Assembly (NCBI GenBank): GCA_038380795.1
Contig: CM076277.1
Span: 4,617,501 to 4,681,500 of the forward strand
Source of the DNA: Pyrocephalus nanus
Taxonomy: Eukaryota > Chordata > Aves > Passeriformes > Tyrannidae
Direction of reading: 5' to 3'
DNA: 64,000 bases
In this document: in pieces, positions 37,441 through 50,333 of the stretch
Layout: each line of letters begins with the position of its first letter
Numbering within the stretch: the stretch's first letter is position 1
Translations under genes and position numbers: made by a program
The notes under the pieces: generated by a model
What the model saw: only the letters and a program-made list of their open reading frames with translations
What the model was told of the DNA's origin: nothing
The model's database searches: none

Positions 37441-38705
37441 GTGTAGAGCTCCCAAAAGCTTGATGCTAAATTATTTACACAGTTATTTTATTCTATGGCC
37501 TAGATAATGTAACATTTGAAGAGAATAAGACAGTGAAATTTGTTACCAGTCATATTTTGTTAAACACTTTGGGGTACAGTATTCTCAGCAACAAACTGTC
37601 AGTGAAAAGCAGCTACATTCAAAACTAATGGTGGTAGCAAGAAACTGTAACAGAGAAAACACCAAAAATGACAGGGAGGGAAAAAAAAAAAAAAAAATTA
37701 GCAGAGCAGATTTTTGATGGTACCAATGAAAAACAACAAACTGACCATTCTATTTGAATTCAAGCAATGAAATAAATTCAAAATACAATGCACAAACTTC
37801 TCCCCATCCCAACTTCACACCAATCATCACACCCATTCTATGTGAACGACTGAACAGAAGAGCCATTCTTGTCTCCTTCAGTCTCTTATCATTTCTAACA
37901 ATTTCAGCTATAATTCCTTTTTAGCCACCAGCATAATCTGTGTTTGATGGCTAAATCAGCTCAGTACAAAACGAAGTTCCAAGAAGAACAGGCTCTCTCT
38001 GAACCCAGCAAAAGCAGAAGGGAGCTCTCAGTGAAGCAGCCTGGAAGTTCAGGCGAGGACAAAGTGGATAAAACAATCTGCAGCCTCAGGGTAGCCCCAC
38101 TGTAGTCACTGCCAACGACTCAGAGAGCCACAATCACCCCGGGCATCTCCCTTCCAGTGCCAGATGACACGATGACTCAGTTTGATCCCCTCAACTAGTA
38201 AATAACCACCATCCATCTGCAGCAAACCAAAGAGCTCCCAGTACCCCTGGTCTGCACCCTGCACAGCCTCCTCTCTCTTTTCAGGCTGTAACAACTGCCA
38301 AAGTGCCCCTGTCCCACGTTAGGCCACTGTGCCAGAACTCAGCTGTACCAGCACAGATCACCTGAGCCACGCTGTCCCCTCATCCTCCTTGGCACATGCT
38401 GTGGTGAGTGGATGGAATTTGCAGCATATTCTAGATTTGTCATATGGAAAAGTGAGTTATTCATCAGCAAGTACTCCAGGTTTTCCCCAGTAACTTCTCC
38501 AACTAACTTGTAATGAAGACATCTCTCCATCACAGTTGGGTATTCCTGCATTAGCAGAGACATCAAAGATTCCCATCTCCATAACAGAGCCTGACTGGAT
38601 GGCATTAATAGGTCAGACTTAATATCCCTTCAGCTGCACCTCACTTGGAAGGAGACAGTTCATATTTAAGCAAGGGACAGCAGTAATAAATTGCTATATA
38701 ATTTT

Positions 38706-38782
38706 GGAGTAATCTCCTGCTTGGAAGGAATTCAACTAAATGACCTCCACAAGCCCCTTCCAGCCTTCATTATTCTGATAGA
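38706..38782 (+). mobile_element. CR1 LINE 3'-end fragment
   Basis: The sequence CTTGGAAGGAATTCAACTAA, then ATGACCTCCACAAGCCCCTT and CCAGCCTTCATTATTCTGAT, matches the conserved CR1 tail (TTGGAACTAGATGATC, CCCTTCCAACC, ATTCTATG) with moderate divergence. It is a truncated relic in plus orientation. Confidence 0.75.
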
Positions 38783-39888
38783 GGGTACAGCCAAAAAGTA
38801 CAACAGAAGATCTCAGTTTACCATAAAAATCGCCCAAAGTTTGTTGTTATTATGGCTATGTACAGAACAACACAACAAGGGCTAAGCATTTTGTGCCTGC
38901 AAAGCTACACAGAGCAGAATCTACTGCATCTTAGTTCTAAAATTTGTAATTGTTACTGTTTTTCAAACAGCTGCTCTAACATTACAAGAATGCTCAGAAG
39001 AAATTCTGAAGAGATCTGAAGGAGAAGGCTTCGCCAATCTCCTACAATTTTATACAGTTAATTAAAAACATCTTAAATTTGAAGCATACTTCATTCAGAC
39101 TCCTAATTCATCATACATGACATCACACACAGATTAAGCAAGGTCTGGAGAAATGTGAAGAATCAGCATTAAAAAGGACAGAATTCTGGCACAGACATGT
39201 CACTGCAGCTTCCTTAACTGTAAGAATGCATCACAAATTTACAGATGGAATTAGCTTCAGGCTTTTACTAAGAAATAAATGCTGTTCCTCTTTAGAAATT
39301 GGTTCATGTCATAGCTCCTTACAAAAGATGAAACTCTCTGGATTTCTATATATTCATTCCAAGTACAGCACGAGCACACAGATGAACTGAGACTGCCACA
39401 GCCTGATCAGATGAAACCAGTGAAAACAGATCTCTGGATGACAGAGAGACATTAACATTGAAATATTCCTGCTTTTTAGTTGGGGGCTACATTGGCAGCA
39501 CAGCCTTGAATCACAGCTACTTCAGGCAAGCTCAACTGGGTGACCTTTGTGGTCAGACTCACGTACGAGTCACTGGCACAGACACAGTCACACTCGTGGC
39601 AACTCTGCAAGACAGAATTTCACATCGAGCAATCCAAATGTCTACTGCATTTTGAGCTACAAAGAAGGTCACAGCAGCAGCAGAATATGTAAACTTAAGC
39701 CAGCATTAGTGCCTGCATGAAAATACTGGTGCTTGGTCTGTTTATAGTAACATATTTGAAAAGAATATGTCTTAAAAGCACATTTATATTTTGGCCATTT
39801 TAAGCTGCAGCACACTCATGCATACAGAGTGCATCTGCAATACTAATTTTGATTTCAGAAGGAGGTTTAAGAGACATATGATACAAAA

Positions 39889-39906
39889 TAATAAATAAAT
39901 AAATAA
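39889..39906. repeat. (AAAT)n microsatellite
   Basis: About four AAAT units. Confidence 0.8.
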
Positions 39907-42900
39907 CAAAAAGCCCAATATGACTCATCTGTGGTGTCCCACGTATGACAAACAGCCTCATTCAGTGCATGCAACTGGACCCTCTGCCAGGCACTTGCCT
40001 GGCCATCTGCAGCTTGGAAAGTAACTTGGACATTTTACTTGTAACAAGATTTATTCCTTTCTGTCATTCCTCTGTTGATCTGTTTAATCTTTGTTTTTAA
40101 CCAAATATTCGTGGGTATAACCTACAGGAGACAAACAGCTGAAGCACGTTTGTAAGTTCAGCATGAAAATATCTTAGATTTCTTATTTCTAATAACATGA
40201 AGGCTTGATCAAAAGGCAGGAAGGCAATCTTTATACAATCTTTATAGTTTAAGTTTTAAAATTCAAAGTGATATACCCAGCAATAAACACAGAATGAAAA
40301 CTACACATCTGTTATTATATATTGGGGGGGATGGGGAACAGGTGACATGAAAAAAAATCCAAAAAGCAAAAACATGAAAATCCCACACACATATTCCTAG
40401 TCTTATCAGCAAAGCAATCAACAGCAAGAACATTGTCCCAGAGTCCAAAATGTATTTCCTCATTCTTAGACTTCTCACCATGTCCTAACATCAAATGCTC
40501 AGACTAGACAAATTAAAAGAACCAAAGCACACAAAACCACCAATTAATTTTTTCCCTCTATTTAAAATCCAAGCAAGTACACAAAGGGAATGATTTGTTT
40601 CATGGCCAAGCCATACATGCCTGGCCTTCAGCATTGTGAACAGATCTACTTCAACACCTACTTCCCGACAAGACCCTTTCCCATCTAACATCTGCTAACA
40701 GGAGTAACATTAAAATTTATCAGCCATGCCCCACAGCAGAAAAGAGACCCTTGGTCCTGCAACCCAAGCTGCTGCCAAGTTTTCAGCTGATTTAGAGAGA
40801 ACGTTTTTCTAAAATAAATGCACAGCACAACACAAAAAGCTGAAGAAAGCAGCCCAAATTAAACACTGCCCAGAAGCAGCAAACAGGCAATTTGGATTAT
40901 TCCAAAGTTCCATGATGACACTTCCAACTCCTCAACCTGAACCTTGTAGGACTGTGAGCCAGCTTGATGTCTGAGTCATCAGCCTCTCAGAGGAGCTGAA
41001 CAGCAGTGGAAATTATCTGCTCCTGCCACCCACACCTCCAGCCCCAGGAGCAGGAGGGAAGAGATGAGGCTGCACCACCAGCCCATCAGCCACACAACCC
41101 ACGGGGAACACCAAACACAAACATCTGCACGCTCCTATCCACTCACTTTATAACAAGTGCCGCAAGAAGACAGAATAAGATTTTTCATTGACTGCAGTCA
41201 AGGTCAACTGGATGCCTGAAAGGAAGAAAATCTTGTTAGGTTACAAGGAATCTATTGCTCTGTTTCCAGGATGAAAGAATGAAATCTATCACTTGTGTTC
41301 ACTAAAAGCAAACACAAACCCAGTTTTCCAAAAACCACTATTTTTCTTTTTCCCAACTATTTTTAATTGTAGATTTGTAATTCACAATAAAGAAAATACT
41401 GGGTTTATTTCCAAATATTTAAATTTAGTAAAACCCAACAGATTGTGGCACAAATCTAATTTTTTTTTAAACTACATTAGACAAATATAGGGCCACTGTC
41501 AAAGCCAGCTCTAAGTGTGTAAACAAGGGCAGTGTTGGCCTGACAGTGTTCTGTGCACAGTAACCCAAACACAGCTCTCACAGAGCATCATTTACAGAGC
41601 CTCCCAGAAAGCATTTTTCCTATCCCATCATACTGCATCACACTGACTTTATGTCAAAAAACCCAAGATCTTCTAGGTAGGGGAATGGGATAAGGGTAAG
41701 AGCTGTTACAAAAATATACCAATTTTTTATGTGTAATAAGTTTTCACAAACTACTTCACCCATTTTACATTCTTTTCCTGTTGCACGTAAAATGATGTTG
41801 CAAAATCAAATTTTATTTTCCTAATAAAGATAAATCAGATATTAACAAGGTATTTTAATCTGTTATTCCCTCACATAACCATGTGAGTAAACAAAATTTC
41901 CACTGTTAGAATAATATGGTTTGAGTCTTACACTCAACATTCTCTAAATCATCATGGATATTACCATTATAAAACCAAACATCTAACAAACTAATTCACT
42001 TCAAAGGCATTATATACCAGCATTATATACCATTTCCTTATCAAAAAGAAACAACTCTTAAAAGCATTTAAAAGCTCAAAGAAGCTGTTATTAAAACAAG
42101 ATTTACATGGTATGAACTGCCCACAGTTCCATCCCTAGAGTGTCTAATTTCTGACTGAAATCAAAATGTAACAAGATAGATTTCAATACCCTAAATATGT
42201 ATTCAAATCTTGGGTACAGGAATGGAATCAGCATCCATAAACAGCCAGCACTAACCTCCTGTGGTCCTTACCCCTCGAGCTGCATGGCAATTTACATTTT
42301 AACTTTTGGGAAGAAGGGGTTAGAAATTATATCCATCAGGCTAAACAAGTAGATTCATGAATGTTGTTACCAAACTACTCACAGTCATGTTTGCAAGATC
42401 AAAACCTAGCTCTGTTTTTCACATATGTGCCTTTCAAATACTAATCTAGTCCCAAAAATAACACACTGTTTTTCCATTGGAGTGTTTACACTTCCGAAAG
42501 AGCTGTTTTCAAGCACAAATGTGAGCTGAGCCTCATACCGTACTTACACTACAGAATAAGTAAAGTGTTTCCAGTCCTTTGAGACAAACAGAGGTGGTAT
42601 CTAAAGTCTCCTCACGTGCCCACACCTTGGGCAGCAGCATTTCACCTTCCTGCAGGGGTTGATGTAAAAGTGCACAGAAGAAGGAAATCAAACACAAGAG
42701 GGGAAGCTCTGAAAAGTTCAGGGAAGTATTTGAAATTAAGGACCATTAGAAAGGCAATTTCTTTTCTATAAACAAAAGCATTTCAGAGAGATCATTTACT
42801 ATGATATTCATCAAGCATTATATGAAACCTTTTGTGATAATTCAAAGTATTTTTTAAAAAAAAAAATCTTCTCCCGTTTTTGCAAATGCATGCAATGAGA

Positions 42901-44015
42901 ATCTTATTCAGTGAAGAGCATTTCTGAAATCTCTTTCTGAAATCTTATTCCAGAAATGCTGTATTTTTTCCCTTCACCTTTCCCATGCTTTCATACCTTC
43001 ATCTCTGAGACCTGATGACAATTCATTGCACTGTAAGGTATTCAGAAATTACTTGTGATAAATGAATGCATGATGTCAGATTGCCCCATCAGCAAGAGGG
43101 CAAAATTATTTTTACACACAAAACTTAATCTGAACACATACCACATGAGGATATTATCCAGAGCACAGTATAATACACTCAATATATTTTTCTTACCTGG
43201 TCTTGAAGAAATTCAGGTTCAGCCTTCAACCTGAACAAGTTCTGGCTCAATAGCACCGACTGCAGATTTGTACAAATTTATAGAACCATCACATATATCT
43301 ATAAAGGAACAACTTCTCTCACTGATTTCTTTTTAAACACAAGAGAAGACAAGAAAGAGATATCACTGAGCTTAGGATTCGAAATACCCAAAAAGCATAC
43401 TCCCACTCTTTAAAAGCTTGCAGTTTGGTTCCTCACCCCCACGAACCAGGAGAAGCAATTCCCTTATAAATTTCAGAATGAGGGAATTACACTGTGTGTA
43501 ATTCCAATCTTCTCAGTCACAGTTGCTTTTTTTCCTCTAGCAGTGGGAATACTCAGAGGTGAAACAGGGAAAGGACCCATGGAGACCACCACCAAGTCTG
43601 AAATCCTGTTAAAGCACTAACAATACCAAAACTAACAGACCCTGACAGAATAAGCTCATAAACAGAAAAGCCCAGGGACTAAGCTGTGGGGCACTGTAGC
43701 TCCCTTTGTACACAGCATTCCCTGCACTCTCTGATGACTGACAGAAAAAGTTTTCATTTTCGAGATGCTCCAGTCAGTAAAGAGAGAGGGATTTTTGCGA
43801 CTTAAAATTCCTTTGGTTTTGATTTAATGTTCAAGAAAAACCAAAACAAGGCAGAGCTGATATTTTGCTTCTTCCTCTGCAATAAGAAAACAAAACAAAA
43901 TAATAATACCAGGATAATGCAGGATACTTTTTCATCATTTAAGTTCAGGCACAAAGCCACACTGTAATGAAATAACAAACCACAACTTCAGTAGTATTTC
44001 TACAGAATCACAATT

Positions 44016-44028
44016 CCCCCCCCCCCCC
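44016..44028. repeat. Poly(C) tract, 13 bases
   Basis: An uninterrupted C13 run in AT-rich DNA. A shorter C9 run lies at 46270-46278. Confidence 0.9.
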
Positions 44029-45024
44029 ACTTACAATAAGAAGGGTTGCAGTGCCCAGTAGGATATAATGTGGTGGATTCTTATATACAGGCTCTTAAAA
44101 GAGAGGAGAAATTCATTTAACCACCAGGTAGAATACACACAAAGTCCAGTGTGGATGGCAGTGGTTCCACAGCAAGTGAAAAAGCTTGTACAGTCCTACC
44201 TCAGGAATGTTTTCTGTATGTTCCATGGGTTTTTATAGGCAACAAGGAAATGAAGACACATAAGAGAATGCCAGTTCTCCCCAGCTGGTGGAGGTAGATG
44301 GTCTCTAGGAAAACTGCAGAGCTCAAGGCACACACAGAGCAAAGGCACTGCTTGTTCCGTGTGGCGCTCCAGGTCACCCGGCTGAGCGGAACAAGTCCCC
44401 AAGAATCCACTCATGGATATTTCTTCCGTCCCTCTCAATGCTGCGTATTTTTAACGTCTGATCATCAAGAAGTGATCCTTAGGTCATAACAAGTCCCAAA
44501 ATAAAACAAGTGTCTGAATCAATGTCCTGAAAGAGCCCAAGCTTCCCCAGTGCTCCTCCAAACTCATCTGCCTCCACAGCCAACACGGGACTTGGGATTG
44601 CTGTGGAACCATCTCCATCTGCTCTTTGCAGAGCAGCTACACCACAGCACAAGGCTCAACATTCAGGAAGTTGTTTCTACCTGTTCTTGTCGCTGCCACA
44701 GGCAAAAGAAAAAATAAGAAAGGATTTCATCTCCAATGGAAATTTGTGGTAAAAAGCTCAAGGAACAGACGGAGTGGAAAGCATTGGCTCTAGAACAGCT
44801 GTTTCTCAAGGCCTCACCCTGTAAGCACTGCATGTTCTAAATGTCAGAAAAGGTTCAGGTTGTTTTGGATTATGAATTACTTAATAGGTCTGTGACAGAC
44901 AACATGAACTGCTACTGCAAATGGGTGTGAATAATCATGCCGTCTTTCTTTCCTGATTGGTGTGCAACTTCATTTCCTGAAAAAGAACATATACTTCATA
45001 GATGAGCCCACCCAGGTGCCAGAG

Positions 45025-45210
45025 AATCCCATTTGCATCAGAAAAGTGGTATTCAGCTCTGCCCTTAGACAAGATCTTCATTATTATTTTACGGTTATAT
45101 TTGGATTCATTTGCATAACACAGCCCTGCAATAATAGAATTGCATCAGTTACAAACTTCCCTATCGATATCTGCACTGGTTCTGGTTTAATTTAAAGCAT
45201 GCAAAAGAGG
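45025..45210. promoter_or_regulatory. Candidate regulatory block with paired POU octamers
   Basis: Two perfect ATTTGCAT octamers lie at 45031-45038 and 45109-45116, in the same orientation and 78 bases apart. A near-match in reverse orientation (ATGCAAAA) follows around 45200, and AATTGCATCAG lies between. POU-domain factors bind this octamer. The block is unique-looking and not explained by a repeat or a coding frame. Activity is inferred. Confidence 0.3.
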
Positions 45211-47006
45211 GGAGCCCCTGGGAAGCTGCCAACAATAACGTCCTCCTGCACGTTAAGCAAATAGTTTGTTTCCTCCACAGGAGACAGATCAATACTCAAG
45301 AAACAAAAAACGAAATCAAGAAAAGCTAAAAGCTTAGTAATGTAAATCAGGGTGGAGAAAAAAATGAAAGGAAGCTCCTCATTGGCATTCTACAACTTCT
45401 GCAGACCCCCATGGCCCATTAGCTAATTTCTGTTAAAACACACAGCTCTAGAATAATAAATGCCAGTGGCACATTTCTAAAGGTTTGTGGCAACTGAAGT
45501 AAACATGTCCCTGTTCCCAGGACACCAAGAGACAGAAAATTAACCAGAGGTTAACTGGGTCATTAGCTAGAGCACAATATAGGTCACTGCAGATTTAATT
45601 TAGTTTGTATTCAGCTAAAGAATCAAATACAGCAACCAGTTCTCACAGCAGGAAAACAAGTAACTTATCAGCATGCTAACGTATCTTGGATACCAGGGCA
45701 CCAAGTCTGTCATTACAATTCATACCTCTTTGAACTAATTTCCCATCATTTGGATGAAACAAAGTGCAATGTATACACACACATGCATGCAGCTTAAATG
45801 GTTCTGAATGCAAGTCTGCAAATACACACACAAATACTGAATATTTAACAAAAAGTCCAAGTGGCCACACTTAATAATGAAATAAACTCATTTCTACATC
45901 TCTAACTTATTGTCTCAGATAAGTAAACTAAATTAAGATCAGAGTAAAAAAGGGTCTGAATAATTTCTTGGAAGTTCTGTAGACATTTAGTAGATTGTTT
46001 CCTGGATCTTTGCTCTCAACACAAATCACATTAAAATCAGGGGACATAACTAAAGTTCAGTACAACATAATATGTTCTACTGAAGCTTCCCAAAGTCTGA
46101 TCAGACTCTCCTTCTACAGTTGGTATTGCTTGTAACGCATCTGAAGAAACAAAAGGTGCACTTCCTGATCAGAGTTCTTGAGCTTCATTGGTAGCAGGTG
46201 GTTCTTAGCGGCAGAACAACATTAAATCAAGCAACTGTGAACCCCATCACCCTCTGCAAAAAGGATTTTCCCCCCCCCGTGTCCCAGTTCAGAAGCTTTC
46301 ATAAGTATAAACAGAGCAATTCAATTTTGTTCCAAAACACTCATAAGCAAAACAAGTGCAATTTATGATTTGGGTATTTTTTTCCTGTCTTGGCAATATT
46401 AAAATAGGTTAAGATGCAGGTTTTCAGTGGCAACACCTGAATCCTTAAATGAAGGATTAATAATGTATCACACATGCTGACGAATACATGACTCATGAAA
46501 GATACAAACAGCAAGTTCTATTTAAAGCCTGGCATGGCGGGAATAGAGCACTAAGGGCAATTTGCTAGAGAAAAAACCTGCCTGCAGAGGGACATGAGAG
46601 CACGTTTTGCACAAGAGAATAGCTGTGTAGATAATATATTAACAAATAAAGGTGTCAAGCAATAGCCCAGTGTCAGACAGCAGCTGTACTTAGTGTTTGT
46701 GTAAAGCTGCAAGCACAGACTGTATTTGCTGCTTGGTGATTTTCTGAAAGCTCCACCTACCAGAAATTAAATGATCTCATGAATCACAACTCTTATCTTG
46801 CACAGCTGTAGAAAAGCTCAAAAATCCATACCTAAAGAGCTCAAAGAAGAAAGCAAGATAACACTCTTTGGTTTTCCACTGAAGTGTAACAGATTTCAAA
46901 ACAAAGGTGTTTACTTTTTTTCTTTTGAAGCACGTTTTTCTTAAGGCCTCGAAACAGGATTAGATGGAATAAACAACTAAATAAATCTAAAGCAAGAAAA
47001 AAAGAC

Positions 47007-47021
47007 TTTTTTTTTTTTTTT
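47007..47021. repeat. Poly(T) tract, 15 bases
   Basis: An uninterrupted T15 run. Confidence 0.85.
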
Positions 47022-50000
47022 ATAAAAGCATGTAGCTTTCCTACAATTCAGAGCCATTTAGCACCTGCATTAGGAACTTGCAAACCTAACATTTTTCTTC
47101 TCCCCTTCTTGCAGAGCTACAGAAACGTGGCTCATGAGTTCTCTTGCCTAAACTCACATCAAGCTCACAGCTGAAAAAAAGAAATAAAACCAGTGTTTAA
47201 CTAAACTGAATTCTGGAGCACTATCCAGTCCAGCTCCATGACCACGTGAATGTACCATTTCTGCAGCACAGGGTGTGTAGAGCAGATGATGTGAAGCAAA
47301 ATAGCATTTGGAGTTCAGAAAAACCACCACCAATACAATAAGATTTCCACACCATATGCTTTAGTGTCCTTGCTTTAGTGTTGTTTGGAGTTTGTTTTTC
47401 CCCCTCCTCCAGAAGATGGTGTGTAATGTCCAACAATATCTCATATTTATAGCCAGCTAAACGGTATTCCATTGCTGAGACACCTTTTTATAACACAGCA
47501 GTAAATCAACCTGCAAAAGGCTTTCTGGGCAATTAGTTTATTAACAGCCCCAGCTCTTTGCCTACTAAGAGTCAAAATAATCCTTACCACGTTCCAGCTT
47601 GAACACAACAACTTTCACAATATACAAAACACATTCATAGGTCATCAGATAACCAATTTGAATTGCTGCTCCTTCTGAACACAAAGTTTGCCTGGGACCT
47701 GGAATATAGTTGTAAATTAACAAGTCTTACTTTAAAAAAAAACAAACCCTTAGTCACAGAGAATCGTAGAGTTTTTCCTTTCATTGGAACTGTTATCTTT
47801 CAACCTGCCATTTGTCTAAAAAACAATTTCCTCCCTTTTTCTCCTAAGCAATCTCACTCTAATCACACTTATGCACCTAACCTGAAGTTAATTCCTGTCT
47901 CTTCACACCACCTTACTGATTCATATCAACACAGGGCTCAAAACTACAAATTACCACACAGAAAAAAGCTTCAGTTATGAAAGAATCTAGCACAATCCAA
48001 ACACAAGTGGTCAAAAATTGCTAAACCAGAAAACAGGTTCACTTTAATGAAAAGATACATTTATAGGCAAAGAAAATCCATCAAGGATTATTAATTGTAA
48101 GCCCAGTATAACTTGCAGAACTTGCCGAGCTATAGCAACTTCTCAGTATCACACCTCTCTGCATCTGTGTTCTTCTGACATGTTCAGGGGCCTTTTATCA
48201 GCTGCAGCAAGAGATAAAACACTGGGCTTGACAGATTTTGTGACTGCCTTGGTGTGAGAATGAAAATAATGGACTAGACCAGCGTGTTATTTATCTGCAG
48301 TGTCCCAGTACTATTTTTACTTCTGAGATTCTTAACAGATATTTTTTAAGCAGACCAATAAAATACATGACAATTTACTTTCTAATTTCTGCTGAAACAA
48401 ACTGAGGTACTCCCATTGTTCAAAATATGTTTTCACCACCTTATGCAGCATAGGATTGCTTACAAAACCACCCCAAAACAGAAGGTCTTGAAACAGCTGT
48501 GCAACATCCTTGCCCTATTTAGCAAGGCAGAAATGGCTGATGTTCCCAAGTCCATCAGTGTGAACACAGCATGCTGCAGTAGCCACTTTCCTACCTTCTT
48601 TTACTGTCCTTTAAAGAGACAAACTACTTAGATATTGCCCCACAAGGTTTTCTAAAGAAGTAAAGGCAAATCGAGTTACTGAAGTAGAAGAGTAACCCCT
48701 GACACATCAGAAGAATTTGCCATGAATGAAAATGTGTTGGAAGTGATTTTGATCTCAGTCTTGTGTTTTCCAAAACTTGTGCACCACAACAGGATTACTG
48801 AGATGTGGTGATCAAACCCAAATAAAATGACACGTTCCTATCTGCACTGAACAGCTTCAACTTGGAACTCTGAGGCTTGTCCCACAAAGAACAGCTGACA
48901 TCTGCAGAGGTTTCCACTTTAAGAGCAGTAACTTCTCTCTCAGAGGTTTCCACAGAACTCATGCTTACAAAGGGGAGAGGGTAACACAGAACAGGGTTCA
49001 CTGTTTTTTCTTCAACAAGAGGTTATATAATGGAACTACTAAACTTGGACTGCTGCCTTCAGAACACAATGCAGCACTAAAGATACACCAAACTAAGAGA
49101 AAGCTGACAGATACCCTTCCTGAGGCCACTGTAAGAGCAGCAGCAGAATCTGGATCAGTGGTTCAAAGGAAGTTCCTTCCACAGCTGATGATCTTTCTTT
49201 GTGTGTCAGCCAAGTACAAAGGGCGAACACAACAAACAACTCCAACACTGTTTTGCAGTATCAGGGGCTATTCTAGGTTATAACCTTTCCAGAGGTAGCC
49301 TGAGTTCACTCAAAAGTAAATTAAGTTTAATTCATAAAGGGCATGATTTTTGCCTTTTTTTTTTCCCCTTCATCTCCCCACAGATGATGATTCATTTCTT
49401 CTGATTCCTCTACTGGAAACATTTCTTCAGCTTGTCAGAATAGTGAAGTGCAGGATTACACAATACAATTTTCTGGGAAGCTGACATATGCTCAAACATT
49501 TCATTATAATTGACTTGGACTTAACAAGCCAAGTTCATGTTGTGCAAAATAAATCAAAACTAGAAAGATCATTTTCTTATAGCATATAAGGAAAGAATAG
49601 GAGAAAGAGTGTAGAAACCAGCATGTTGTGGCTCAGTGTTTTAAAATCCTAATCTGCAAATGGTTTAGGTAATTCTGAGACTATCACATTAGAAAAAAAA
49701 AATTAAAATAAAAATGCGATCAAGAGTCAAATGAACTAAGTCAGCAAGATAAATCAACAGAGCAGATTTTTTTAAAAACAGAGGCCAGATGTTTGAAAGC
49801 CATTTAAGTGTCTTTACCTTTGATGCTTTCAAATTTTATTTCAGCTTTGGGTTTGGCTTTTTTTTTGTTTTTATAATTCAAAAGCATAACTGAAAAAATC
49901 CATTTAATACTACACCACATGACTACACTGCATTCCTCAGGACTTGTGACATATGTGCTAGACACCAGTGTCCATAAGATATTTAAATTTCTACTGCTAC

Positions 50001-50300
50001 AAACACATGTCTATAAGGAAATCAACACACTGGAAAACTCTGACCTTGGTTTAGGTTTGTTTTAAACCAACAGCACCTTGCAAGAGTAGTTTCCAATGGA
50101 TGATAGGTGCTCAGCTAGTTGATATAAAATTTCCTTACTACACAGGCAGTCCCCATTAAATTTTTTCACACATGTAATGAAGCAAGAGAGTAACCTAGTT
50201 TATCCACCACAGTAGTCCCAGAAAACATCAGAAGCCTTCAAAGTTTTAGGTTTGCCCCTTTTTTTTCCTCTCTGGGTTCTCTAAATAACTTTAATTTTGT

Positions 50301-50333
50301 AACACACACACAGGCACCACCCCCACACACACC
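50301..50333. repeat. CA-rich simple repeat
   Basis: CACACACACA, then GGCACCACCCC, then CACACACACC. An imperfect dinucleotide tract. Confidence 0.75.

Larger units (their letters stand above)
17326..38705. other. Long non-coding stretch with candidate regulatory blocks
   Basis: No recognisable exon, RNA gene or large transposon. Simple repeats lie at 18193, 21211, 21712, 22061 and 26443, and local duplications at 26824 and 28780. Blocks near 23.7, 28.4-28.8, 34.4-35.0 and 37.0-37.4 kb have denser motif content or retained CpGs than their surroundings and are listed separately. The region is likely first-intron sequence of a long SULF2 transcript, or 5' flank. Confidence 0.55.
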
